A DNA stretch of 25,330 bases from DATAVB01 sp040414495 (GTDB lineage: Bacteria; Actinomycetota; Actinomycetes; Mycobacteriales; QHCD01). Made by a program: the position numbers and the translations under genes. The stretch spans positions 1 to 25,330 of the forward strand of contig JBEDUI010000139.1 in assembly GCA_040414495.1 (NCBI GenBank), given 5' to 3'. Below the pieces are notes generated by a model. It was not told where the DNA came from and ran no database searches. It worked only from the letters and a program-made list of their open reading frames with translations. Positions 14,723 through 23,209 of this stretch are shown here, in pieces; the first letter of the stretch is position 1, and every line of letters starts with the position of its first letter.

Positions 14723-14950
14723 ATGGACAACCGCTTTTCGTATGCCGAGACCGACGAGACGGACAGTCGGCTCAAGATCTACGCGCCGGGCGATGCGACC
14801 CTCAAGGAAGCGATTTACTGGCTGTGGACCACCGGCTATCGGCCACCAGCGGAGCTGACGCTGAAACGTAAGCAAAAACTCGACGACGGCCGAATTGAAT
14901 ACGCGTTCGGCACGGAAGCGAAAGGCAGATTCGCCAAGCGATTTCGGTGA
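14723..14950 (+). CDS. Small hypothetical protein, 75 residues
   Basis: ATG 14723 is preceded by GAGG (14713-14716) with 6-nt spacing. The frame encodes a charged 75-residue protein, acidic at the N-terminus (Y-A-E-T-D-E-T-D-S) and strongly basic at the end (K-G-R-F-A-K-R-F-R). It contains L-K-E-A-I-Y-W-L-W-T-T-G-Y-R and L-K-R-K-Q-K-L-D-D-G-R-I-E-Y-A-F. The regular alternation and codon pattern look genuine, but I do not recognise a family. It is encoded opposite to the hydrolase gene, whose start lies 152 nt upstream, and stands alone. The basic tail could bind nucleic acid; this is speculation. Confidence 0.55.
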   Translation: MDNRFSYAETDETDSRLKIYAPGDATLKEAIYWLWTTGYRPPAELTLKRKQKLDDGRIEYAFGTEAKGRFAKRFR

Positions 14951-15422
14951 GGGTCTGTTGAGCAACCGCGTGCGCCTCTCAACGTACGGTCGGCCACCGG
15001 CTCACTGGCCCAGGCGGGCCGGGACGGACACAGCCGACGTTGCCAAGAGTTATCGACCTCAGATGCCGATCATCACTGTGGAGAAGTTCAGTAATACATA
15101 GGAATTTGTTGGCAGAAGGCGCCATATTGGCCCTAGCTCGTTGGCAATGCGGCGCGCTATGCCGAGATTGTGACCAACCAAAGGGAACCGGCCCCGCAAC
15201 TGGCTACCGATCGAAACCCGCCGCTGCAAAAGTCACCGTAAGGCGGTGCGTCAGATAACGAATCGATGCGGCTTCCTTGCGGCGGAGGGCGCCGCGACGT
15301 TCCATAGTGGTGTCTGAACGAGAGCTCGATCCGCAAGCCACGAGGTGACCGGGTCGAGACCGCCAGTTCGCCGCCGACGCTCCGAGCTAGCCGGGTCGAG
15401 CCCGAACCCGTGGGAGAGCGTC
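14951..15422. other. Intergenic region upstream of the Opp operon
   Basis: About 470 nt without a supported gene. It must hold the promoter of the peptide-importer operon, but I cannot point to convincing -35/-10 hexamers. A 12-codon frame at 15063 starting M-P-I-I-T-V-E resembles the first residues of 4-oxalocrotonate tautomerases and then stops at TAG 15099; it is too short to call. Confidence 0.4.
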
Positions 15423-17036
15423 ATGCGTCAGCGCGGACGAATGATCAGGCTGATCGCGCTCGGCACCGGGCTCGCTGTAGTGATCGCTGCGTGCGGCAGC
15501 GGCAAGAAAGCCCCCAGTACCAGCGCGAGTGCCAAAAGCGGAGCCACCGCCAGCGTCGTTATGGGAACCACCGACCGAGTCGTCGCCCTTGACCCGGCCG
15601 GTTCCTATGACCTCGGGTCGTGGACGCCGATCTACAACATCTATCAGCTGCTACTGAAGATCCCACCGGGCGGTAACACCCCGGTGCCGGACGCGGCCAC
15701 CTGTGCCTGGCAGAACCCCAGCAATCCGGTGGTCTACATGTGCACGATGAAAGCCGGGCAGAAGTTTTCCAATGGCGATCCGGTCACCGCCCAGGATGCC
15801 GCGTATTCGTTCCAGCGCATCGTGACGATCAAGGCAAGCAACGGTCCCTCGAGCCTGCTCAGCTCGATGAAGAGCGTGACTGCCTCGGGCAACACGGTGA
15901 CGTTCACCCTCACTGCCCCGAACGCCGTGTGGCCATACGTGCTGACCACCGGAGCCGGGGCGCTGGTCGATCAGAAGGTGTTCCCGGCGGACAAGCTGCT
16001 GCCGGACAGCCAAGTCATCGGCTCCGGGCCGTACAAGCTCGCGAAATATGTCCCGAACCAGCTCGCTGAGTTCCTGCCGAACCCGAACTACGGCGGCGAC
16101 GACAAGCTCTCGAACAAGGAATTCATCATCCGCTACGAGCAGAACGCGGACACGCTCGTTTCGGACGTGAGCTCGGGCGCCATCAACGTGGCCTACCGAG
16201 ACATGAGCCCGACGCAGATCAAGAGCCTGCAGGGTAAGAGCGGCGTGCAGATCGTCTACGGGCACGGCACCGAGATTCGGTACCTGAACTTCAACTACAA
16301 CGTCATGCCGGGGAGCAACACAGCGCAGAAGTCCGCCATCCGGCAGGCGATCGCGTACCTGATCAACCGGCAGGACATCGCGACCAACGTCTACAACAAC
16401 ACCGTCAAGCCGCTGTACTCGATGATCCCGCAGGGGCTGGCCGGACACACCGACTCGTTCAAGCAGATGTACGGCGCGAGCCCCAACCCGGCGAAGGCCA
16501 AGGCGGCGCTGCAGGCGGCCGGTGTGCAGACGCCGCTTGCGATCACCCTCTGGTACAACACCAACCACTACGGTGAGGCGTCGGCCGACGAGTACACCGA
16601 GATCCAGCGCCAGCTGGGCGCATCCGGGCTGTTCAAGGTCACCCTGCAGTCGGCCGAGTGGTCCACATACAACGTGGCCATCACCAAGGACGAATACGGA
16701 ATCGGCCAGCTCGGCTGGTTCCCCGACTACCCGAACGCCGACGACTACACCGCGCCGTTCTACATCGACTGCAGCGCGGCCACGCCGAACTTCCCGAACA
16801 ACCACTACTGCAACCCGGCGATGGAAAAGCTGATTGCCCAGGAGGAGGCGACCACCGACCAGGCCAAGCGCAACGCGATCTTCGCGCAGATCCAGACGAT
16901 CGCCGCCCAGGACCCGGTCTACATCCCGGTCTGGCAGGGCGGCCAGGTGGCGGCGGTAGGCAGCAACGTGACCGGAGTACCGAGCACGTTCGACCCGTCG
17001 TACACCTTCCGGTTCTGGCTCATCGGCAAGAAGTGA
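15423..17036 (+). CDS. Extracellular solute-binding lipoprotein, family 5 (peptide/nickel-type ABC importer)
   Basis: A 537-residue family 5 substrate-binding protein. The signal peptide R-M-I-R-L-I-A-L-G-T-G-L-A-V-V ends in the lipobox I-A-A-C, with Cys24 as lipidation site, so it is anchored outside the membrane. A Ser/Ala linker leads to the mature domain. Typical elements are the early D-R-V-V-A-L-D-P-A-G-S-Y-D, Y-X-C-T-M-K-A-G-Q-K-F-S-N-G-D-P-V-T-A-Q-D (the family signature area), V-I-G-S-G-P-Y-K-L and the late W-F-P-D-Y-P-N-A-D-D-Y. ATG 15423 follows GGGAG with 6-nt spacing; the frame is open further upstream. It is the first gene of a five-gene importer operon. The ligand is probably a peptide but cannot be fixed. 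Confidence 0.93.
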   Translation: MRQRGRMIRLIALGTGLAVVIAACGSGKKAPSTSASAKSGATASVVMGTTDRVVALDPAGSYDLGSWTPIYNIYQLLLKIPPGGNTPVPDAATCAWQNPSNPVVYMCTMKAGQKFSNGDPVTAQDAAYSFQRIVTIKASNGPSSLLSSMKSVTASGNTVTFTLTAPNAVWPYVLTTGAGALVDQKVFPADKLLPDSQVIGSGPYKLAKYVPNQLAEFLPNPNYGGDDKLSNKEFIIRYEQNADTLVSDVSSGAINVAYRDMSPTQIKSLQGKSGVQIVYGHGTEIRYLNFNYNVMPGSNTAQKSAIRQAIAYLINRQDIATNVYNNTVKPLYSMIPQGLAGHTDSFKQMYGASPNPAKAKAALQAAGVQTPLAITLWYNTNHYGEASADEYTEIQRQLGASGLFKVTLQSAEWSTYNVAITKDEYGIGQLGWFPDYPNADDYTAPFYIDCSAATPNFPNNHYCNPAMEKLIAQEEATTDQAKRNAIFAQIQTIAAQDPVYIPVWQGGQVAAVGSNVTGVPSTFDPSYTFRFWLIGKK

Positions 17037-17049
17037 GCCGAGTGCCCGG

Positions 17050-18081
17050 ATGAGCTCGTCGACCGGCTCCCTGCGCCGCTACCTGGTGACGAGGCTCGCC
17101 CTCGTCATCCCGATGGTGCTGCTCCTGCTGACGTTCGTGTTCGGGCTGATGCGGGTCGCCCCGGGCAACCCGATCCAGGCGGCGCTCGGGGGGCACCTCT
17201 CGCCGGCGCAGCTGCACGTCCGCATGCACGCCGCGGGGTACGACAAGCCGGTGGTGGTGCAGTACGGCGAGTACCTGCGGCAGGTGTTCACCGGCAACTT
17301 CGGCACCACGATCACCGACAGCCGCCCGGTCAGCCAGATCATCACGCAGAACGGCGCGGCGACACTGGAGCTGACGGTCGCCGCGCTGTTCGTTGCCCTG
17401 CTCGTCGGGGTGCCTCTGGGCATGCTCGCCGGCCGGATGCGGGACAGCTGGGTGGATGTGTCGGCGCGCTCGTTCGGCATCGTTGTCTACGCCGCCCCGG
17501 TGTTCTTTCTCGGGTTCCTGGCCCGGCTGGTGTTCAGCACGTACCTCGGGTGGTTGCCCTCGTCCAGCCAGGCCAGCGTGCTCGTGCAGGCCGATCTCAT
17601 CCCGCACAGCAACATCCTCATCCTCGACGCGATGATCGACGGGAAATGGGGTGACCTCCCCGACCTGGTCAGGCATCTGACGCTTCCCGCGATCACCCTC
17701 GGGCTGCTGCTCGCCGGCGTATTCGTGCGGCTGATCAGGGTGAACGTCATCCAGACCCTGCGCGCTGACTACATCGAGGCGGCCCGGGCGCGGGGTGTGC
17801 GGGAGAGCCGGGTGGTAGTACGGCACGCCTTCCGGAACGCCCTCGTCCCGGTGATCACCGTTGTCGGTCTGCAGGTGGCGTTGCTGCTCTCCGGCGCGGT
17901 GCTCACCGAGGCGACGTTCAATTGGCCGGGCATTGGCAACGAACTGGTCTTCTACCTCAACAGCCGCGACTACACCGCCGTGCAGGGAATCATCACGGTG
18001 TTCGCGCTGGTCGTAGTGGCGGTGAGCTTGTTGATCGACATCGCCAATGCCTGGATCGACCCGAGGATCCGATACTCATGA
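17050..18081 (+). CDS. Opp/Dpp-type ABC transporter permease (DppB/OppB subunit)
   Basis: A 343-residue permease with six expected membrane helices. The first is L-V-T-R-L-A-L-V-I-P-M-V-L-L-L-L-T-F-V-F-G-L (~12-33), followed by R-V-A-P-G-N-P. After an extracytoplasmic segment with N-F-G-T-T comes the transport domain. The cytoplasmic EAA loop is E243-A-A-R-A-R-G-V, followed by R-H-A-F-R-N-A-L-V-P, which docks to the ATPases. F-N-W-P-G-I-G near 290 and the end D-P-R-I-R-Y are family landmarks. It begins 13 nt after the binding-protein gene, and its stop overlaps the next start in ATGA. Confidence 0.93.
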   Translation: MSSSTGSLRRYLVTRLALVIPMVLLLLTFVFGLMRVAPGNPIQAALGGHLSPAQLHVRMHAAGYDKPVVVQYGEYLRQVFTGNFGTTITDSRPVSQIITQNGAATLELTVAALFVALLVGVPLGMLAGRMRDSWVDVSARSFGIVVYAAPVFFLGFLARLVFSTYLGWLPSSSQASVLVQADLIPHSNILILDAMIDGKWGDLPDLVRHLTLPAITLGLLLAGVFVRLIRVNVIQTLRADYIEAARARGVRESRVVVRHAFRNALVPVITVVGLQVALLLSGAVLTEATFNWPGIGNELVFYLNSRDYTAVQGIITVFALVVVAVSLLIDIANAWIDPRIRYS

Positions 18082-19109
18082 CGATCGCTGGCTCGCTGCC
18101 CAGCCCCCCGACCGGCGCCGAGGTGCTCTCGGGCGGTCCCGGCGGGCGGCGCGGCCGGGCCCGTCGGATGCTCGCGCCGGTGCTTTCCGCCCACGGGTTG
18201 CAACGGTGGCTGCTGTGGGCCGGCATCGCGCTGGTGCTGCTGTTCGTTGTGCTCGCGATCTTCGCCCCGCTGATCTCGCCGTACGGCTGGAACCAGTACT
18301 GCGCCCACCTGGTGCGGGGAGCCTGTGAGGGGCGGTTCACCAGGCAGGGCAGGCCGTCGGGCGCGCATTGGTTCGGTACCACCGTGCAGGCCGAGGACGT
18401 ACTCGCCCGGGTGATTTACGGGGCGCGCACCGCCATGGAGGTGGTGGTCCTGGCCGTGCTGTTCTCGACGTGCGTGGGAATCCCGCTCGGGCTCGTCTCC
18501 GGATACTTCGGCGGCACCCTGGACCGCGTACTGGTGCTGATCATGGACGCGCTATTCGCGTTTCCGTACCTGCTGCTCGCCATCGTCATCGCGTTCGTGC
18601 TGCAGGGCGGAATCGGGGGCGGGGTGCTCACCGCGGCCGTCGCGATCATGGCGGTGTACGTGCCGCAGTATTTCCGGGTGGTGCGCAACAGCGTCATCAG
18701 CGTGCGTGAGGAGAACTATGTCGAGGCGGCGCGGACCCTCGGCGCGCGGCCGCGCACGATCCTCGGCCGGTACGTCTTCGTCAACGTGATCCAGACGGTG
18801 CCGGTCGTCGCGTCCCTGAATGCGGCCGACGCCATTCTCACCTTGGCCGCGTTGTCGTTCCTCGGCGTCGGCGTCGACCCGACCGCCGCCGCTCAGTGGG
18901 GGTACGACGTGTCGCGGGCGTTGTCCGACGCGCAGGCCGGTTACTGGTGGACCGGGCTGTACCCGGGCCTGGCGATCATCCTGCTGGTGGGTGGGCTCAC
19001 TCTGCTGGGCGAGGGGCTCAACGATGTGTACAACCCGGTGCTGCGGCGGCGCGGGATCCGCCGCGTGGTGCTGCCCGCGCGTACCTGGGATGACCGGGCA
19101 CCGCAGTGA
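18078..19109 (+). CDS. Opp/Dpp-type ABC transporter permease (DppC/OppC subunit)
   Basis: A 343-residue partner permease. A ~40-residue Gly/Arg/Ala-rich cytoplasmic N-terminus precedes helix 1 (L-W-A-G-I-A-L-V-L-L-F-V-V-L-A-I-F-A-P, 47-64). The following loop contains two cysteines (75, 83) and reads H-W-F-G-T-T-V-Q-A-E-D-V-L-A-R-V-I-Y-G-A-R, where many homologues have G-T-D-x-x-G-R-D. The EAA loop is at 216-240 (V-E-A-A-R-T-L-G-A). The tail has the standard L-N-D-V-Y-N-P. ATG 18078 overlaps the previous stop (ATGA), and its own stop overlaps the next GTG (GTGA), so the subunits are translationally coupled. Confidence 0.93.
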   Translation: MTIAGSLPSPPTGAEVLSGGPGGRRGRARRMLAPVLSAHGLQRWLLWAGIALVLLFVVLAIFAPLISPYGWNQYCAHLVRGACEGRFTRQGRPSGAHWFGTTVQAEDVLARVIYGARTAMEVVVLAVLFSTCVGIPLGLVSGYFGGTLDRVLVLIMDALFAFPYLLLAIVIAFVLQGGIGGGVLTAAVAIMAVYVPQYFRVVRNSVISVREENYVEAARTLGARPRTILGRYVFVNVIQTVPVVASLNAADAILTLAALSFLGVGVDPTAAAQWGYDVSRALSDAQAGYWWTGLYPGLAIILLVGGLTLLGEGLNDVYNPVLRRRGIRRVVLPARTWDDRAPQ

Positions 19110-20140
19110 CTACTACTGTCGAGCCGCTGCTGTCGGTGTGTGACCTGCGGGTTTGGTACGGGACGTCGCGTGGGCCGGTGCGGGCCGTCGACGGGGTCTC
19201 GGTCGACATCGCGCCGGGCGAGATGCTCGGCCTGGTCGGGGAATCCGGCTGCGGCAAGTCGACGCTGGGCCGGGGCATCCTCGGGCTGCTGCCGCCGGGC
19301 GCGGTGATGGACGGCGAGGTGCGCTACGGCGGCAACAACCTGCTCGCGTACACCGCCGAGGAAATGCGGCAGGTGCGCGGCCCCGGAATCGGGCTGATCT
19401 TCCAGGAGCCGATGACCCGGCTCAATCCGCTGATGCGGGTCTCGGAGCACTTCGCCGAGACGCTGCGCGAACACGAGCCGGGCATGTCTCGGGGGGAGAT
19501 GGCCGAGCGGTCATTACGCGTGCTGCGTGGAATGGGCATCCCGCCGACACGATTTCGCAGCTACCCGCACGAGTTCTCCGGCGGGATGCGGCAGCGCATC
19601 ATGATCGCCCTCGCGCTGGTGCTGCAGCCGCGGTTCCTCGTCGCCGACGAGCCCACCACCGCGCTGGACGTGCTGGTGGAGGCACAGATCCTCGGCATCC
19701 TCGCCGACCTCAGGCGCAACTTCGACACAGCGCTGCTGCTGATCACGCACAACCTGGCGATCGTGGCCGAGTCCTGCGACCGGGTAGCGGTCATGTACGC
19801 CGGGAAGATCGTCGAACAGGGCGCCGTACGGGACGTGTTTACCGAGCCGCGGCACCCGTACACCCGGGAATTGCTCGCGTCGACGATCTCGTTGTCGACC
19901 ACTCGGCTGCACTACATCCCCGGCGCGCCGCCGGATCTCGTCGAGCCACCAGCCGGTTGCCGCTTCCATCCCCGCTGCCCGGAGGCAATGCGGGTGTGCG
20001 CTCACCGCGAGCCGGCCCAGACCTCGCCGGACCTGCAGCGGCGCGTCGCCTGCTGGCTCGCGGCCCGTCCGGGAGAGCTGGACGAGGACGAACGCGAGCC
20101 GCTGGTCCAGGAGGTGATCCACACCGCCGATGAGGCCTGA
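19106..20140 (+). CDS. Oligopeptide ABC transporter ATP-binding protein (OppD/DppD subunit)
   Basis: A 344-residue ATPase starting with GTG that overlaps the permease stop. Walker A G-E-S-G-C-G-K-S-T is at 45-53, Q-loop Gln at 100, signature F-S-G-G-M at 157-161, Walker B F-L-V-A-D-E at 177-182 and switch His at 215. The oligo_HPY domain begins at R-H-P-Y (249-252). Cysteines 285, 291, 298 and 316 match the C-x5-C-x6-C-x(n)-C pattern of OppD/DppD proteins that carry a [4Fe-4S] cluster (family knowledge). It pairs with the next gene to form the ATPase heterodimer. Its stop lies inside the next gene. Confidence 0.95.
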   Translation: MTTTVEPLLSVCDLRVWYGTSRGPVRAVDGVSVDIAPGEMLGLVGESGCGKSTLGRGILGLLPPGAVMDGEVRYGGNNLLAYTAEEMRQVRGPGIGLIFQEPMTRLNPLMRVSEHFAETLREHEPGMSRGEMAERSLRVLRGMGIPPTRFRSYPHEFSGGMRQRIMIALALVLQPRFLVADEPTTALDVLVEAQILGILADLRRNFDTALLLITHNLAIVAESCDRVAVMYAGKIVEQGAVRDVFTEPRHPYTRELLASTISLSTTRLHYIPGAPPDLVEPPAGCRFHPRCPEAMRVCAHREPAQTSPDLQRRVACWLAARPGELDEDEREPLVQEVIHTADEA

Positions 20141-21416
20141 CAGCGTGCTGCTCGATGTCGCCGACCTGAAGGTGCACTTCGCGCTGCGCGGCAGTTTCGC
20201 CGCACGGCTGCTCGGCCGCGAGACCGGCGTGGTGAAGGCGGTCGACGGGGTGAGCTTCCAGCTGCGGCGCGGCGAGGTGCTCGGCTTGGTCGGCGAGTCG
20301 GGGAGCGGCAAGACCACGCTCGGGCGGGCGATCCTCGGCCTGGTGCGTCCCACCGGTGGACGGGTATGCCTCGACGGCATCGAGATCAGCGCCCTGCGCG
20401 AGGCACAGTTGCGGCCGCTACGTCGGCGGATGCAGATGATCTTTCAGGACCCGCACGCCTCACTGAACCCGGCGATGAACCTGGCCGAAGCGATCGGCCA
20501 CCCGCTGCGCATCCAGAAGATCACCCGCGACAAGGACGAGATCCGCTCGCAGGTCGCCGCCGCGCTGGACCGGGTCGGCCTCACACCCGTCGAGCGGTTC
20601 CTCGACAAGTACCCGGCGGACCTCTCCGGCGGGCAGAAGCAGCGAGCCGTGATCGCCCGGGCGATCATCCTGCATCCCGAACTGGTGGTCGCCGACGAGC
20701 CGGTCTCGATGCTCGACATGAGCGTGCGGGCCAAGGTGCTCGAGCTGATGGTCGACCTCAAGCGCGACCTCGGGCTCACCTACCTGTATGTCACGCACGA
20801 CCTGGCGACCGCGCGGTTCTTCTGCGACCGAGTGGCGATCATGTACCTCGGACGCATTGTCGAGATCGGCCCGGCCGAGCAGATCTACGCCGAGCCGCGC
20901 CACCCGTACACCGTCTCGCTGCTGCGGGCCATCCCGGAGCCTGATCCGCGCCGCGCCGTCCCACGGGACCTGCCCCGCGGCGAGGTGCCCGACGCCGTGC
21001 ACCCTCCGCTGGGGTGTGCGTTCCACCCACGCTGCCCACGGGCATTCGCCCCCTGCGGCTGGGAGAGCCGCGACCTGCGCGCGCTGTTCGAGCAGCGCTG
21101 GACGACGCTGAGCGAGGAGGAGTTCGCGGCCGAACGGGAACTGGTGGATGCGGTCGGCACGCTGGACATCCCCGCGACGACCGCGCACCTGCCGGCGCTG
21201 CGGGGTCGCGACCCCGCGGCGCTCGCCGACCTGCTCGCGTCCATACGCGCCCACCAGCCCGACGAGCCGTTCTGGCGCGGCGTCGAGGACGTGCACTCCG
21301 CCGACGGCGGCGTCACCGTCACCTTCCGCGACGGCGTGGAGCCACAACTCCGGCCGATCGCCGACGGCGACGTCGAGGTGGCCTGCCACCTCTACGACAA
21401 CGCCTTCCAATCTTGA
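20130..21416 (+). CDS. Oligopeptide ABC transporter ATP-binding protein (OppF/DppF subunit) with a C-terminal insertion
   Basis: A 428-residue ATPase, about 100 residues longer than usual OppF. Walker A G-E-S-G-S-G-K-T-T is at 55-63, signature L-S-G-G-Q at 165-169, Walker B E-L-V-V-A-D-E at 184-190 and switch His at 223. H-P-Y-T (258-261) opens the oligo_HPY region. Cysteines 296, 302 and 309 follow the normal spacing, and the usual closing V-A-C-H-L is at 418-421. Between Cys309 and Cys419 about 90 extra residues are inserted, with W-E-S-R-D-L-R-A-L-F-E-Q-R-W and P-F-W-R-G-V. ATG 20130 overlaps the end of the preceding gene by 11 nt. It is the last gene of the importer operon. Confidence 0.93.
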   Translation: MRPDSVLLDVADLKVHFALRGSFAARLLGRETGVVKAVDGVSFQLRRGEVLGLVGESGSGKTTLGRAILGLVRPTGGRVCLDGIEISALREAQLRPLRRRMQMIFQDPHASLNPAMNLAEAIGHPLRIQKITRDKDEIRSQVAAALDRVGLTPVERFLDKYPADLSGGQKQRAVIARAIILHPELVVADEPVSMLDMSVRAKVLELMVDLKRDLGLTYLYVTHDLATARFFCDRVAIMYLGRIVEIGPAEQIYAEPRHPYTVSLLRAIPEPDPRRAVPRDLPRGEVPDAVHPPLGCAFHPRCPRAFAPCGWESRDLRALFEQRWTTLSEEEFAAERELVDAVGTLDIPATTAHLPALRGRDPAALADLLASIRAHQPDEPFWRGVEDVHSADGGVTVTFRDGVEPQLRPIADGDVEVACHLYDNAFQS

Positions 21417-21759
21417 CAACCACACGTCTGGCCGGCTGCGGTGCTCGGCGGGGGCCAAGATTGCGAATAGAGGCGTTCGGGGCAAGTCGAATATGCCTTA
21501 CCTTTAATTACCGGCAGAGTCGGCGAATTGTTCACGCCGATTGGATCACCGCTCGCTACGAAGGGATTGCCGGACGTACGTCAGTCGGTCGGTGAAATCA
21601 GCGTTATCGAGTACGGCGGCACATCCACTGCTGTCGCGGTGCTCGTGATGCGTGGCATTAGCGTATTTCACTCAGTCGGCGGCCAATTGCGGGCCGGTCT
21701 CGGAATATGCAATCCCTGCGGTGTTTCCCGGTACCGTAATTGATGGTGATCAGGTGCTG
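21417..21759. other. Convergent gap after the Opp operon
   Basis: About 340 nt between the ends of two convergent genes. A stem TCGGCG-9 nt-CGCCGA (21520-21540) lies about 100 nt after the OppF stop and has no T tract. Short frames on the plus strand do not resemble known proteins. The base composition is less GC-rich than the flanking genes, as expected for non-coding DNA. Confidence 0.4.
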
Positions 21760-22668
21760 TCATCGCGAGGCGGGCACGTTCAGCCAGAGTCCGCCGTTCA
21801 GGTTGACGTTGTTGCCCCTGTCCTGCCCAGGGGCCGAGTCGCCGATGTAGGTATATAGCGGATGCCCGTTGTAGGTGAGCTGGAGCGAGCCGTCGTTTCG
21901 CTTGATCGTGTGGACGGTACCGGGTAAGCCCGAGCCGTCCGCAACGGTGCCAATCACGGGCGGCCAGTAGGTAGCGCAAGTCCCGTAGCATTTCGATGCG
22001 GTTGGCGAGTCCGGGGCGAACGAGTAAACCGTAAAGCCCTTGGCGTTGGTCAATATCGTCGTGCCGCCGATAGTTGTGGTCTTCAGAGCACCGCCGGTGC
22101 CGGTGGCCGCTGGCGACGTGTTGGCGCCGGCAAGCGCGACCCCGAGCAAGGCCGCGGCGGCAACCGTGAGTCCTGCGGTGACTAGTCCCGCTGCCATGGC
22201 AATCGTGCGTGGGACCAGATCGGGGAATCTCCTCGGACCTTCCACCGACCCGCGCGCCGGCGCCGGAGCAAGCGCTAGTGCGGCCAGTACCACGAAAGCG
22301 GCCACCTCCAGCACGCCCGCGGTGATGCCGGCGGTGGTGCGGACCTCCTTGAATCCGAACAGCCCGATCCAGACCGACAGTAGGTAGCCGCCGAGGGTAG
22401 CGAGAGCGAAGCCGGCTCCCGCCGCGGCGGCCAGTCGGTGGGCGATGACGAATCGGTCAGGAATGACGAGTACGGCCAGTCCGAGGGCAAATGCGGTGAT
22501 CACCTGCAACAGGAAGAGCCAGCCGATCGTCGGGATTGTGCGATAGCCCGTCACGTACAGGTCAAGATGGATCGACGCGATGGCGATCAGCAGCCCCGAA
22601 CCCAGCACACGCAGCAGTAATCTTTGCCAGTCGAATCTCGGCGGCTCTGTGTGTTGCTCTGCGGCCAT
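21760..22668 (-). CDS. Membrane protein with C-terminal Lipoprotein_15 (COG4315-type) repeats
   Basis: A 302-residue fusion protein. Residues 17-134 hold four membrane helices (H-L-D-L-Y at 34-38 and G-W-L-F-L-L near 49-54). A fifth helix at 155-181 is followed by an extracytoplasmic Thr/Gly linker. The C-terminal domain has two Lipoprotein_15 units: L-T-N-A-K-G-F-T-V-Y-S-F-A-P-D with C-Y-G-T-C-A-T-Y-W-P-P (206-238), and L-T-Y-N-G-H-P-L-Y-T-Y-I-G-D-S-A-P-G-Q (264-282). C227/C231 could form a disulfide. Function of the repeat family is unknown. ATG 22668 is chosen for AGGGGA just upstream; in-frame ATGs at 22683 and 22719 are alternatives. It stands alone. Confidence 0.88.
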   Translation of the reverse strand: MAAEQHTEPPRFDWQRLLLRVLGSGLLIAIASIHLDLYVTGYRTIPTIGWLFLLQVITAFALGLAVLVIPDRFVIAHRLAAAAGAGFALATLGGYLLSVWIGLFGFKEVRTTAGITAGVLEVAAFVVLAALALAPAPARGSVEGPRRFPDLVPRTIAMAAGLVTAGLTVAAAALLGVALAGANTSPAATGTGGALKTTTIGGTTILTNAKGFTVYSFAPDSPTASKCYGTCATYWPPVIGTVADGSGLPGTVHTIKRNDGSLQLTYNGHPLYTYIGDSAPGQDRGNNVNLNGGLWLNVPASR

Positions 22669-23209
22669 CGCGGTTCCCCTCATCGGTCCCAGTCTGGTCC
22701 TCGCTACGGGCCGTGTCATAGCCTCGTCCGCTCCCTCATTGTGGTCACTTGTGCGGTGTCGGGAGCTGGCCGCGGCGGCGGTTGGATGCCCCTGCAGGGT
22801 GGCTTGGAGGCGGTGGCCGGATTTCCCGCGTGCACGACAACCCCTGGCGCGCAGCGACCAGCCGGCCGCCCCGCTGCTCGCCATCGGCGGCTTCGATGGG
22901 AAGAACTCTTTCGTGGCGGCACCTGTGTGTCACAGCATCTTCCACATCGACGTGATCAAGCGCCCGACGTCGGTGCCCCCCGCAGGAATCGAACCTGTGA
23001 CACACGGTTTAGGAAGTGCTCCTGCAGCATCAATTAGGGCAGCTACCTGCGACGTTGGCGTCGGAGCCCGTCACCTTGTTCCCGTCACGCCACTCTATTT
23101 AAGGGAGTTTCGCGTCATGCGATGGCATTTCATGGCGTCGTGAATATCAACGATCGCGGTCCGTTTTCCTGTCGTTCGCGGCCAGCCTGTCAGCAGCAAC
23201 ATTGAGCCG
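22669..23209. other. Gap of about 540 nt holding a tRNA fragment
   Basis: Between the membrane-protein start and the VC0807-like gene end I see only the tRNA-Arg 3' remnant at about 22970-23022. Plus-strand frames across that remnant give a peptide with R-N-R-T-C-D-T-R-F, a well-known false translation of tRNA sequence, so they are not genes. Confidence 0.5.
22970..23022 (-). pseudogene. tRNA-Arg(CCT) 3' remnant, possible integration (att) scar
   Basis: Read on the minus strand, the sequence fits the 3' two-thirds of a tRNA. There is a G-A-G-C D-stem end, an anticodon loop TTCCTAA (anticodon CCT, Arg), a 3' anticodon strand ACCGT, a 5-nt variable loop, T-arm ACAGG-TTCGATT-CCTGC (one mismatch), acceptor strand GGGGGGC, discriminator A and CCG in place of CCA. 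The 5' anticodon strand appears shortened, and the acceptor/D-arm half upstream is not recognisable. It therefore cannot fold as a working tRNA. Three-prime tRNA fragments are typical products of integration by phages and actinobacterial conjugative elements. Confidence 0.75.

Noticed and set aside
15063..15101. Start resembling a 4-oxalocrotonate tautomerase (M-P-I-I-T-V-E)
   Set aside because: It stops after 12 codons and no continuation in any frame looks like a tautomerase; eight residues are too few to call a pseudogene.
4868..15110. ATAGGAATT(C/T) found three times (near 4869, 13296 and 15099)
   Set aside because: The flanks share nothing and the match is only 9-10 nt, so it may be chance.
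15651..16805. 384-codon minus-strand frame, and similar long antisense frames at 1338-2363 and 17020-17826
   Set aside because: They lie opposite clear genes (binding protein, SDR, permease) and have the Arg/Val/Gly-rich look of antisense translation in high-GC DNA.
21520..21540. Stem-loop as terminator of the Opp operon
   Set aside because: The stem is only 6 bp with a 9-nt loop, no T tract follows and it is about 100 nt from the stop; noted in the gap entry but not called.
22624..23037. Plus-strand frame with R-N-R-T-C-D-T-R-F
   Set aside because: This peptide is the well-known false translation of tRNA sequence; it comes from the tRNA-Arg remnant on the other strand.
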